Position numbers and translations under genes: made by a program
The notes under the pieces: generated by a model
What the model was told of the DNA's origin: nothing
Databases searched by the model: none
The model's input: only the letters and a program-made list of their open reading frames with translations
Assembly (NCBI RefSeq): GCF_005222485.1
Contig: NZ_CP029078.1
Coordinates: 1,950,001 to 2,014,000 of the forward strand
Length of the DNA stretch: 64,000 bases
Direction of reading: 5' to 3'
Origin: Streptomyces griseoviridis
GTDB taxonomy: Bacteria; Actinomycetota; Actinomycetes; Streptomycetales; Streptomycetaceae
Shown here: positions 10,855 through 18,791 of the stretch, in pieces
Layout: each line of letters starts with the position of its first letter
How positions within the stretch are numbered: position 1 is the first letter of the stretch

Positions 10855-13800
10855 ATGCGAGGCGGTTGGCAGGGGGTGCGGGTCCGGCGGCGGCTGGGGC
10901 TCGCGGTGTGCGGGGTGACGCTGGTCGCGCTGGCGGGGGTGCTGCGGCTGTGGTGGCGGGACGCGGCGACCGCCGGTGTCCTGGTCTCCGCGATCGGGGC
11001 GTTCGTGTCGGTGCTCGCCCTGGTCGGCGACTTTCTGCGGGGTGACGGGGAGGTCTCGGCGCGGTCGGCGCGGGAGCGCGGGCGGGCGGCGGCCGACGCG
11101 CTCGCCGACGCCGTGCGGGTCCAGTGGTCGGCCGAGGCGCGGCTCAGGCGGCTGGGCGATCCGGCGCCGTTGGAGGTGCGGTGGACGGTGGCCGACCGGC
11201 GGCTCGCCGACCATCCGCGCAACGTCCGCAGGGCCCGTCCGCTGCCGGCCCAGCGGGCCGGCCGGCTCGACGACGTCATCGCGGAGTTCGCCGCGCTGCC
11301 GGGCCGGCGGATGGTGGTGCTCGGCGGTCCCGGGTCGGGCAAGAGCGTGCTGGCGATGCGGTTCGTGCTGGCCAGGCTCGCGGAGCGGGCGCCGGGCGGG
11401 CCGGTGCCGGTGATCTTCCCGATGGCGGGGTGGGACCCGTGGACGACGGGGCTGCGGGACTGGCTGGCCGGGCGGCTCGCGCTCGACTACCGGCCGCTGG
11501 CGGCCCCCGCCGACGAACGGCGCACGCTGGGCCGCGCGCTCCTGGACGCGGGGCTGGTGCTGCCGGTCCTCGACGGTTTCGACGAACTGGCGCGGCCCGC
11601 CTGGGCGGAGGCCGTGCGCCGCGTCAACGCGGAGCTGGACGACGAGCTGCCGCTGCTGCTGACCGGGCGCGGTGAGGCATGGGCGGCGGCGGTCGCCGAG
11701 GGCGATGTGCTGACCGGCGCCGATGTCGTCGAGCTGCTGCCGCTGTCGCCCGCGCAGGCCGGTGCCCATCTGGAGCGGACCGCGCGGCCCCGCTATCCGG
11801 ACGGCGGCCGTCCGGTGACGGTGTGGACGCCGGTGCTGCGGGTGCTGGCCGAACGGCCCGAGCTGCCGGCCGCGCTGGCTCTGACGTCGCCGCTCATGGT
11901 GGCGCTGGCCCGCGCGGTCTACGGGGACGGCGGGTCGAGGGACCCGGTGGAGCTCCTGGACGAGGAGCGGCTGCCGACGGTGGAGGCCGTCGAGGAGCAT
12001 CTGCTGGAGGCGTTCGTGCCGGCCGCGTTCGTCGACGCGGGTCCTGAGGCCGCTCCGGTGGCGGTGCGCCGGCTGACGGTGTTGGCGCGGACCCTTCAGG
12101 AGCGGGGGCGGGGGCGGCTGGGGTGGTGGGAGCTGGAGGCGCTGCTGCCGCCGGCCGTGGGCGTGTTCGCGCCGGGCCTGGTGATGCTGGTGGTGTTGTC
12201 GGCGCTGCTGGTGCCGGTGGTGCTGGCGCGGGCGGCGGCCGAACTGGCGGGCGCCGAGGACGTCGTGTCGGTGCTGGCGACGTTGGCCGGGCAGACGCTG
12301 GGGTTCGCCGTGGGGACGGTGTTCCTGCTGCCGTCGGGGCGGCTGCGGCCGGGGGCGTTGCTTGTGCGGCAGACGGTGGTGACGACCGGGGCGAGTGTGC
12401 TGCTGTGGATCGGGGTGGCGTGGACGGACGACCTGCGGTTCGGGTTCCGTTTCGGCGCGGTGAGCGACGGGTGGGTGCCCGATCTGCTCGGCGGGTGTCT
12501 GTTCTCGCTGCTGTTCACGTTGTTCTTCGGGATCGCGGGGCTGCCGAGGCGGCCGGTGCCCTCGGGGCTGCCGTGGACCGGCCGGGCGGGGCGGGCCGCG
12601 GCGCGGATCGGGGGTGCGGTGCTGCTGGTGGGCGGGACCGGGGTGCTGGGCGCGGTGCTGCTGGGGCGGGTCGCCAATCCGTGGACGGCGCTGCTCGCGA
12701 CGACGGGCGCGGCGGCGGGCGGGGCGCTGCTGGCGAGCGGGACGCGGCGGGGCGGGCAGGCGCGTCCGCCGGGTGCGGGGCGGTTGGCGCGCCGGTTCGC
12801 CTCGGGGGTGGTGCGGGGTACGGCGGCGGCGCTGCTGGTCGGGGTCGTCGCGTGCACGGCCGCGGGGGTCGCCGCGACGGGGGTGACGGTGCTGCGGACG
12901 CGGTCGGCGGAGGATCTGGCGGGCCGCGCTGTGGAGGGCTGGCGGTTCACCGAGCGGCACGGGGTGCGGTCGGCGGTGACGTCGCGGCCGATGCGCGGGA
13001 CGCTGCTGTTTCCGGGGGACGGGGCGCGGGCGGTGGCCTATCCGCAGGACGCGCGGCCGCCTGACTGTTCGTTGCCGTTGGTGCGGGAGCGGCGCTGTGT
13101 GCGGTTCGTGTCGCGGCGTACGGAGTTCGAGTCCCGGGACGGGGCGGTGGTGGTGCGGTTGGCGCCGGCGGGGATCGCGGGCGGGGAGACGGTGGCGTAT
13201 GCGGCGAATCTGCGGTCCGTGCTGCCGGAGCGGGGCCGGGGGTGGCTGACGCGGGGGTCGGTGGCGGGGGTGGTGGCCCGGTGTCTGCCGCCGTTCCTGG
13301 CCGCGGGGGTGCTGATCGGGGTGGTGGGCGGGTGTGTGTGCGGGGTGTACCGGTTGTTGAGCGCGCCGTCGGATCTGATGCGGGCGGCCGGTCCTGGTGC
13401 GTCGCTGCGTACGGACCGGGCGGCTTCGCTGACCCGGGGTGGTGGTGTGGCGCTGCTGGTGGCGGTGGTGTGTGTGCCGGTGGTGCTGTTGCCGGGTGAC
13501 TGGGGTGGTCTGGTGCATCTCGGGACGCAGTTGTGGCTGCCGCTGGGTACGGCGGCTCTGGCGTTGAGCGCGTGGGGGCGGTTCGTGGTGGCGCGGGTGT
13601 GGCTGGCGGGGACGGGGCGGCTGCCGTGGCGTCTGATGCGGTTCCTGGAGGACGCGCACCGGCGGGGGGTGCTGCGCAGGTCGGGCGCGTCGTTCGAGTT
13701 CCGCCATCTGAGACTCCAGACGCATCTGGCGGGACGGGGGTGGGAGGGCACGGGGGCGGGTTCGGGCGGGGGCGTGGGCGGGGTCCGGGTTCCCGCGGGG

Positions 13801-13890
13801 CGGCGGCCGTCGGTGTGGGAGCGGGTGCGCGGGCAGGACGGGGGCCGGGGCCGGGTGGTCGCCCGGGGTGGTCGTCGACGGGACGAGTGA
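10855..13890 (+). CDS. Membrane-embedded NACHT-type STAND NTPase
   Basis: This protein of about 1011 residues has two N-terminal membrane helices (about 10-58), then a NACHT-like NTPase with Walker A GGPGSGKS (about 159-166) and Walker B VLPVLDGFDEL (about 236-246). A helical region follows, then a long C-terminal half with about eight or more hydrophobic segments (from about 435) interrupted by a polar loop (about 690-800). The end (RLPWRLMRFLEDAHRRGVLR...FRHLRLQTHLA) is a hallmark of a Streptomyces NACHT family. ATG 10855 is preferred because GGGAG precedes it by 6 nt; an in-frame ATG at 10831 is the alternative. NACHT proteins are signal-transducing NTPases and some bacterial members defend against phage. 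No effector domain is evident here, so its role is unknown. Confidence 0.85.
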   Translation: MRGGWQGVRVRRRLGLAVCGVTLVALAGVLRLWWRDAATAGVLVSAIGAFVSVLALVGDFLRGDGEVSARSARERGRAAADALADAVRVQWSAEARLRRLGDPAPLEVRWTVADRRLADHPRNVRRARPLPAQRAGRLDDVIAEFAALPGRRMVVLGGPGSGKSVLAMRFVLARLAERAPGGPVPVIFPMAGWDPWTTGLRDWLAGRLALDYRPLAAPADERRTLGRALLDAGLVLPVLDGFDELARPAWAEAVRRVNAELDDELPLLLTGRGEAWAAAVAEGDVLTGADVVELLPLSPAQAGAHLERTARPRYPDGGRPVTVWTPVLRVLAERPELPAALALTSPLMVALARAVYGDGGSRDPVELLDEERLPTVEAVEEHLLEAFVPAAFVDAGPEAAPVAVRRLTVLARTLQERGRGRLGWWELEALLPPAVGVFAPGLVMLVVLSALLVPVVLARAAAELAGAEDVVSVLATLAGQTLGFAVGTVFLLPSGRLRPGALLVRQTVVTTGASVLLWIGVAWTDDLRFGFRFGAVSDGWVPDLLGGCLFSLLFTLFFGIAGLPRRPVPSGLPWTGRAGRAAARIGGAVLLVGGTGVLGAVLLGRVANPWTALLATTGAAAGGALLASGTRRGGQARPPGAGRLARRFASGVVRGTAAALLVGVVACTAAGVAATGVTVLRTRSAEDLAGRAVEGWRFTERHGVRSAVTSRPMRGTLLFPGDGARAVAYPQDARPPDCSLPLVRERRCVRFVSRRTEFESRDGAVVVRLAPAGIAGGETVAYAANLRSVLPERGRGWLTRGSVAGVVARCLPPFLAAGVLIGVVGGCVCGVYRLLSAPSDLMRAAGPGASLRTDRAASLTRGGGVALLVAVVCVPVVLLPGDWGGLVHLGTQLWLPLGTAALALSAWGRFVVARVWLAGTGRLPWRLMRFLEDAHRRGVLRRSGASFEFRHLRLQTHLAGRGWEGTGAGSGGGVGGVRVPAGRRPSVWERVRGQDGGRGRVVARGGRRRDE

Positions 13891-14168
13891 GGTGAACGGG
13901 GCTTGGCTCGGGGGGAGTTCGCCTCCGGCTCCCTCCGTGCCGGTGGACGGTCCCGGTGTCCGTGCAGCCGGCGGACCCGGTCCGCACCGGGCGCGGGGAG
14001 GGGGCGAGGGGGGTGTCGTCGAAGACGGTGCCGACGCGGGGGCCGACCGGCAGAGCACTGGACTCTCCTTCTCAGCAGGTGAGACGACGAGTACGTCACA
14101 CCGGACCGTCGCCCGCCCTGGCGTTACCATCACGGGACCGGCACCCGACCCGGCACGGTGAGGCCCTG

Positions 14169-14243
14169 ATGACGACAGCATGCTCGACGGCGCAGCGTAT
14201 GGCCGCCTTCGGCTTCTGTTGCTGCGTCCGGCCGCTCGGCTGA
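14169..14243 (+). CDS. 24-residue Cys-rich leader peptide upstream of mtnD
   Basis: The small frame reads [24 protein letters not shown] with a GTGAGG site upstream. Three consecutive Cys codons (14217-14225) lie shortly before the stop. The stop codon lies inside alternative hairpins, and the frame sits 100 nt before mtnD. This fits a cysteine-sensing leader peptide that controls mtnDCB by ribosome stalling, as described for other actinobacterial Cys-rich leader peptides. Regulation is inferred. Confidence 0.7.
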   Translation: MTTACSTAQRMAAFGFCCCVRPLG

Positions 14244-14314
14244 GCGGCGGTCAGCCGCTCTCGTCCGCCCGTCCCCGTCTCCCCCGCCGGTCCGGTGGTC
14301 GTCTCACCATCCGG
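14231..14314 (+). promoter_or_regulatory. Attenuator-like alternative stem-loops before mtnD
   Basis: Segment A (GCCGCTC, 14231-14237, inside the leader codons) can pair with B (GAGCGGC, 14242-14248), and B can instead pair with C (GCCGCTC, 14254-14260). A:B and B:C exclude each other. A further hairpin, CCGGTGGT with ACCA-t-CCGG (14292-14314), lies just before the mtnD ribosome site. No U-tract is present, so control could act on translation or through Rho. Confidence 0.6.
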
Positions 14315-14343
14315 ACTTCCGTCCCGTTTTATGGAGTTCTCCC

Positions 14344-14943
14344 ATGACCCTGCTGACCACCTGGCCCGAGTCCGGTCCTGAGACCGTCGTCCGCCGTACC
14401 GCGGACCCCGCCGAGATCGCCGAGGCGCTCAGGCCGCTGGGCGTCCGCTACGAGCAGTGGCCGGTGCGCGAGGACGTCCCGTTCGACGCGGACAGCGAGA
14501 CCGTGTTCGCCGCGTACGGTCCCGAGATCGAGAAGCTGAACGCCGAGGAGGGGTTCACCACGGTCGACGTGCTGGGCCTGCACCCCAGCGACGACCCGCA
14601 GTTCCCGGCGAAGGCGAAGGCCGCGCGGGAGAAGTTCCTCCAGGAGCACACCCACGACGACGATGACGAGGTCCGCTTCTTCGTCTCGGGCGCCGGCATC
14701 TTCTATCTGCACGTGGACGGCGAGGTGCACGCCGTCTACTGCGAGAAGGGCGACCTGCTGGGCGTGCCGCGCGGCACCACCCACTGGTTCGACATGGGCA
14801 CCCGCCCGTCGTTCACGGCGATCCGGTTCTTCCACGAGGAGGACGGCTGGATCGGCAGCTTCACCGGGTCCCCGATCGCCTCCCGCTTCCCCGACCACGA
14901 CACCATCGCCGCCGGGTACGCGCGCGACAGGGGCGCCGCGTGA
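14344..14943 (+). CDS. mtnD: Acireductone dioxygenase
   Basis: The 199-residue cupin enzyme oxidises 1,2-dihydroxy-5-methylthiopentene-3-one to 4-methylthio-2-oxobutanoate and formate, the last oxidative step of methionine salvage. The metal ligands are visible in [11 protein letters not shown] (His, His, Glu) and in the His of GTTHWFD. The ATG start follows GGAG. It begins the mtnD-mtnC-mtnB operon and overlaps mtnC by four bases. The upstream leader peptide suggests control by sulfur supply. Confidence 0.95.
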   Translation: MTLLTTWPESGPETVVRRTADPAEIAEALRPLGVRYEQWPVREDVPFDADSETVFAAYGPEIEKLNAEEGFTTVDVLGLHPSDDPQFPAKAKAAREKFLQEHTHDDDDEVRFFVSGAGIFYLHVDGEVHAVYCEKGDLLGVPRGTTHWFDMGTRPSFTAIRFFHEEDGWIGSFTGSPIASRFPDHDTIAAGYARDRGAA

Positions 14944-15665
14944 CCGCGTCGTTCGCGGTGGACGCCGTGGTGCTCGACATCGAGGGCACCACGAGCGCCA
15001 CCGGGTTCGTGGTCGACGTCCTGTACCCGTACTCGCGTGCGCGGTTCGGCGCCCTGCTCGCCGAGCGGGGCGGCGAACCGGCGGTGGCGCGGGCGATCGA
15101 GCAGGTCAGGGCCGAGCTGGGTGATCCGGGTGCCGGCCTCGACCGGGTGGAGGAGACCCTGCACGGCTGGCTGGACGAGGACCGCAAGGCCACGCCGCTC
15201 AAGACCCTCCAGGGGGTGATCTGGGCGGAGGGGTTCGCCGCCGGTGACCTGGTGGCGCACTTCTACGACGACGTCGTCCCGGCGCTGCGGGCCTGGCACG
15301 CGGCCGGGGTGCGGCTGTACGTGTACTCGTCGGGTTCGGTGGCGGCGCAGCGGGCGTGGTTCGCGTCGAGTCCGGCGGGGGATCTGCTGCCGCTGGTGTC
15401 GGGGCTGTTCGACACGGAGAACGCGGGTGCCAAGCAGGAGCCCGGGTCGTACCGGCGGATCGCGGCGGAGACGGGGGTCGCGCCGGGCCGGCTGCTGTTC
15501 CTGTCCGACCGGCCGGGTGAGCTGGACGCGGCGCGTGCGGCGGGCTGGCTCGCGGTGGGGGTGCGGCGGCCGGGTGAGCCGTACTTCGAGCAAGGGGTCG
15601 GTGACCACGTCGAGGCGGGGTCGTTCGACGAGATCAGTGTGAGCGGGTCCGGGAGCACCGTATGA
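14940..15665 (+). CDS. mtnC: Enolase-phosphatase E1
   Basis: The 241-residue HAD enzyme enolises 2,3-diketo-5-methylthiopentyl-1-phosphate and removes its phosphate, producing the substrate of MtnD. Motif I VLDIEGTT (about residue 11), motif [10 protein letters not shown], the lysine of [11 protein letters not shown] and the acidic [10 protein letters not shown] motif are all present. The GTG start overlaps the mtnD stop (GTGA), so the two are translationally coupled; its own stop overlaps mtnB in the same way. Confidence 0.95.
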   Translation: MTASFAVDAVVLDIEGTTSATGFVVDVLYPYSRARFGALLAERGGEPAVARAIEQVRAELGDPGAGLDRVEETLHGWLDEDRKATPLKTLQGVIWAEGFAAGDLVAHFYDDVVPALRAWHAAGVRLYVYSSGSVAAQRAWFASSPAGDLLPLVSGLFDTENAGAKQEPGSYRRIAAETGVAPGRLLFLSDRPGELDAARAAGWLAVGVRRPGEPYFEQGVGDHVEAGSFDEISVSGSGSTV

Positions 15666-16270
15666 GCGTCGACATCAGTGACTTCGATCTGGCGGAGGCG
15701 GGGGCCGTGTTGGCGGCGGAGTCCGCGCGGTTCGCCTCCTTCGGCTGGATGCGCGGTACTTCGGGCAATCTGTCGGTGGTGCTCGCGCGTGATCCGCTGC
15801 GGCTCGCGGTGACCGCGAGCGGGCACGACAAGGGTGAGCTGACCGCGCGGGACGTGGTCCTGGTGGACGGCGCGGGCGCGGCGGTGGCCGGTGGCAGGCC
15901 GTCGGCGGAGGCCGAACTGCACGCGCGGGTGGCCGCGTTGACGGGTGCGGGCGCGGTGGTGCATGTGCACACGGTGGCGTCGGTGGCGGTGGGGCACCGC
16001 AGTCCTGAAGGGATCGTGTTCCGGGACGTGGAGATGCTCAAGGGCATCGGGCAGCCCGCGCACGACGTGGAGGTGACGCTGCCGGTCATCGCCAACAGCC
16101 AGGACATGACGGTGCTCGGGGACCGTCTGGAGGCGGCGCGTGAGCCGCGGATGCCGGCGGTGGTGGTGGCGGGGCACGGTCTGTACGTGTGGGGGCAGTC
16201 GCCGCGGCAGGCCAGGCATCACACCGAAGTGGTGGAGTGGCTGCTGGAGTTGGAGCTGGCGCGGCGCTGA
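15662..16270 (+). CDS. mtnB: Methylthioribulose-1-phosphate dehydratase
   Basis: The 202-residue class II aldolase-fold enzyme dehydrates methylthioribulose-1-phosphate. The zinc site is visible as HVHTVAS (about residue 100) with a later His in GHGLYVWG, and GWMRGTSGNLSV is the usual N-terminal signature. It starts at ATG 15662, overlapping the mtnC stop. It ends the operon and is followed by a strong hairpin shared with convergent mtnA. Confidence 0.94.
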   Translation: MSVDISDFDLAEAGAVLAAESARFASFGWMRGTSGNLSVVLARDPLRLAVTASGHDKGELTARDVVLVDGAGAAVAGGRPSAEAELHARVAALTGAGAVVHVHTVASVAVGHRSPEGIVFRDVEMLKGIGQPAHDVEVTLPVIANSQDMTVLGDRLEAAREPRMPAVVVAGHGLYVWGQSPRQARHHTEVVEWLLELELARR

Positions 16271-16297
16271 CCGTGCCGCGGGTCCGCAGGACGGAGA

Positions 16298-16327
16298 AGG
16301 GCTCCCCCGACCGGTTGGGGGAGCCCT
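16298..16327. terminator. Hairpin between mtnB and mtnA
   Basis: AGGGCTCCCCC pairs perfectly with GGGGGAGCCCT around an 8-nt loop. It lies between two converging genes and can end transcription from both sides. Confidence 0.8.
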
Positions 16328-16370
16328 CTCGTGTCGGTGGGCGTGCTCGGTTGCGGGCGGCGGGGTCTCT

Positions 16371-17402
16371 CTAGGCGGCCCGGTCGCCGGGGAGTTGGCC
16401 CGCGGAGACCTCCAGCACGCCGTGTTCGGTGACCAGTGCGGTGATCAGGCGTCCCGGGGTGACGTCGAAGGCGGGGTTGTGGCCTCGGGAGGCGGCGGGC
16501 GCGGTGCGCACTCCGGCCCACTCAAGGACCTCGTCCTCGGCGCGGAGTTCGATGGTGATGTCGTCGCCGGTCGCGGTCGCGAGGTCGACGGTGGTGGTGG
16601 GGGCGGCGACCAGGAACGGGACGCCCGCGTCGGCGCAGGCCAGGGCGACGCCCACGGTGCCGACCTTGTTGGCGGTGTCGCCGTTGGCGGCGATCCGGTC
16701 GGCGCCGACGATCGCCGCGTCGACGTGGCCGCGCAGGACGGTGCCGGCGGCGGCGCCGTCGACCTGTATGTAGTGGGGTATGCCTTCCTGCGCCAACTCC
16801 CAGGCGGTGAGCCGCGATCCCTGGAGCAGGGGGCGGGTCTCGTCGGCGTAGACGACCTCCAGGCGTCCGCGGGCGTGGAGTTCGCGGATGACGCCGAGTG
16901 CGGTGCCCCAGCCCGCGGTGGCGAGGGCGCCGGTGTTGCAGTGCGTCAGGATCCGCAACGGCCTGTCGAGGCCGGTGCGTTCAAGCAGCCAGTCGGCGCC
17001 GTGCCTGCCCATGGCGTGGTTGGCCTCGATGTCCTCGCGCTGGACGGCGGCGGCCTCGGCGAGGACCGCGTCGAGGCCCTCGGGCAGCCGGTGCGCGACC
17101 CGGTCGACGCAGACCATGAGGTTGACGGCGGTGGGGCGGGCGTCGCGGACCCGGGCGACGGCGGCGCGGATCTCGTCGTCGCTCCAGCCCTCCCGTCGGC
17201 CCTGGAGGAGTGCGAGGGCGACGCCGTAGGCGCCGGCGGCGCCGATGGCGGGGGCGCCGCGCACGACGAGGCGTTGGATGGCGTCCACCAGGGCGTCCAC
17301 ATCCTGGACGTGCATGGTGACGGTGCGATGCGGGAGCTGGGTCTGGTCGATGAGCGTGAGACCGGATCCGGTCCAGTCGACGGCACGCACTTCCTTGGAC
17401 AT
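16371..17402 (-). CDS. mtnA: Methylthioribose-1-phosphate isomerase
   Basis: The 343-residue enzyme isomerises methylthioribose-1-phosphate to methylthioribulose-1-phosphate, the step before MtnB. It belongs to the eIF2B-alpha-like family; typical features are VVRGAPAIGAAGAYG (about residues 45-60), LTHCNTGALAT with the catalytic Cys (about 152), IVGADRIAANGDTANKVGT with the catalytic Asp (about 235), and GHNPAFDVTP near the C-terminus. The ATG at 17402 has AGGAG 10 nt upstream. It faces mtnDCB and is divergent from the nucleoside importer operon. Confidence 0.95.
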   Translation of the reverse strand: MSKEVRAVDWTGSGLTLIDQTQLPHRTVTMHVQDVDALVDAIQRLVVRGAPAIGAAGAYGVALALLQGRREGWSDDEIRAAVARVRDARPTAVNLMVCVDRVAHRLPEGLDAVLAEAAAVQREDIEANHAMGRHGADWLLERTGLDRPLRILTHCNTGALATAGWGTALGVIRELHARGRLEVVYADETRPLLQGSRLTAWELAQEGIPHYIQVDGAAAGTVLRGHVDAAIVGADRIAANGDTANKVGTVGVALACADAGVPFLVAAPTTTVDLATATGDDITIELRAEDEVLEWAGVRTAPAASRGHNPAFDVTPGRLITALVTEHGVLEVSAGQLPGDRAA

Positions 17403-17567
17403 AACGGGGCACTCCTGCCGTTCCTGTGGTGGCGACACCGTACATGACCTGGAAGAACCAGAGTTCGAGACGATCGAGCAGGTGTCCGGAAACTGGTGTT
17501 ACAGTCCAGCACCTGCATCCCGCAGGCCGACACTCGTGTCCCACAGGCCGAGACGAAGGAGGAGAGC

Positions 17568-17633
17568 GTGCTGTTGACCATGCGCCGCTTCCTCGACTTC
17601 GGGCGCTGTGCCACCGACGGCTGTCGACGCTGA
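17568..17633 (+). CDS. 21-residue leader peptide upstream of the nucleoside importer
   Basis: The small GTG-initiated frame reads MLLTMRRFLDFGRCATDGCRR with a very strong GGAGGA site. It ends 93 nt before the BMP lipoprotein gene. The Arg/Cys-rich tail is typical of short leader peptides found before Streptomyces sulfur and transporter operons. Its stop codon lies in a hairpin (17628-17652). A TACAGT hexamer at 17500-17505 is a possible -10 element. Confidence 0.7.
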   Translation: MLLTMRRFLDFGRCATDGCRR

Positions 17634-17652
17634 CCCGTCCCCCCGCTCAGCG
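17628..17652 (+). promoter_or_regulatory. Stem-loop overlapping the leader stop codon
   Basis: CGCTGA (17628-17633, containing the leader stop) pairs with TCAGCG (17647-17652). The mtnD leader has an equivalent CGGCTGA/TCAGCCG stem over its stop, indicating a shared design. Confidence 0.5.
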
Positions 17653-17726
17653 CCTCCCGCTCCACCCTCACCCTCGCCGCGCTCCTCCCGTCGGAGCACG
17701 CTCTGCCGTACCCCGGAAGGTCCCCG

Positions 17727-18791
17727 ATGCACCCCAGACCCCGCCGTACCCTCAAGGTCGCCGCCGCCACCGCGCTGCTGGTCACCGCGGCCACCGCCTG
17801 CAACGCCGCCGCGAAGAACGGCTCCCCCGACAGCGCGGACCGTGCGGGCGGCGGCGGTTCCCGTACCTCGTTCACGCTGGTGACGCCCGACGCCGTGGGC
17901 CAGAACGAGTTCCTGAAGCTGGCCGTCACCGGCGTCGAGAAGGCGGCGAAGGCGCACGACGGCAGCCGGAAGGTGTACCAGTCCACGGACACCGCGTCCC
18001 GGCAGCAGAACGTGCAGGCCGCCGTGGACGCCGCTCCCGACGTCGTCGTGCTGGTCGGTTTCGAGTTCGCCGACCTGGTCGCCCAGCAGGCGAAGGCGCA
18101 CCCGAAGCAGAAGTTCCTGATGGTGGACGCCTGCACGACGAAGACGTTCACCAACGTGAGCTGCGCGGTCTTCCGTGAGCACGAGGGCGTCTTCCTGGCC
18201 GGCGCCGAGGCGGGTCTGCTCAGCGAGTCGGGCAAGGTCGGCGCCGTCGACGTCCTCGACACGCCCCAGTTCCGGCGCTACAGCGACCCGTTCGCGGCCG
18301 GCGCCAAGGAGGTCGCGGCGAAGACGGAGGCGTCGACGCGCTTCGTCGGCGGCCAGTCGCCGTTCGACGACTCGGCCCGCGCCAAGGAGCAGGCCAACAC
18401 CCTGCTCTCCCGGGGCTACGACCAGATCATGGCGGCAGCGGCGGCCGGCAACTACGGCGTCTTCGAGGCCGCGAAGGCCAAGGGCGCCCACGCGTACGGC
18501 GTCGACGTCAACCAGTGCCCGTCGGCGCCCGGCACGGTCGTCGACAATGTGATCAAGCGCACCGACATCGCCGTCGAGAAGGGCATCGAGCAGGCCCTCG
18601 GCGGGAGTTCGGGCACCACCGTCTCCTACGGCCTGAAGGAGGGCGGCATCAGCCTCACCGGTCTTGAGGACGGCGTCGGCTCCTCGCAGTGCGTGATCGC
18701 CGACCACCCGGACGTCCTGAAGAAGGTCGAGGCGCTGCGCGACCGGATCGTGTCAGGGAAGCTGACGGTCGATGACCCCGCCGCAAGCTGA
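17727..18791 (+). CDS. BMP-family nucleoside-binding lipoprotein
   Basis: This 354-residue substrate-binding protein of a nucleoside ABC importer is anchored outside the membrane. The signal peptide ends in the lipobox TAATAC (Cys at about residue 25). The mature domain follows the BMP/PnrA pattern: SFTLVTPDAVGQNEF, PDVVVLVGFEFADLV, FREHEGVFLAGAEAG. BMP proteins bind purine or pyrimidine nucleosides. The ATG follows GGAAGG. The stop lies 20 nt inside the next gene, so translation is coupled. The neighbouring mtn genes, phosphorylase and deaminase suggest methylthioadenosine or related nucleosides as substrates, but this is inference. Confidence 0.9.
   Translation: MHPRPRRTLKVAAATALLVTAATACNAAAKNGSPDSADRAGGGGSRTSFTLVTPDAVGQNEFLKLAVTGVEKAAKAHDGSRKVYQSTDTASRQQNVQAAVDAAPDVVVLVGFEFADLVAQQAKAHPKQKFLMVDACTTKTFTNVSCAVFREHEGVFLAGAEAGLLSESGKVGAVDVLDTPQFRRYSDPFAAGAKEVAAKTEASTRFVGGQSPFDDSARAKEQANTLLSRGYDQIMAAAAAGNYGVFEAAKAKGAHAYGVDVNQCPSAPGTVVDNVIKRTDIAVEKGIEQALGGSSGTTVSYGLKEGGISLTGLEDGVGSSQCVIADHPDVLKKVEALRDRIVSGKLTVDDPAAS

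Noticed and set aside
13891..14168. SAM riboswitch before mtnD
   Set aside because: No S-box core or kink-turn sequence was found. The leader peptide and hairpins explain the region better.
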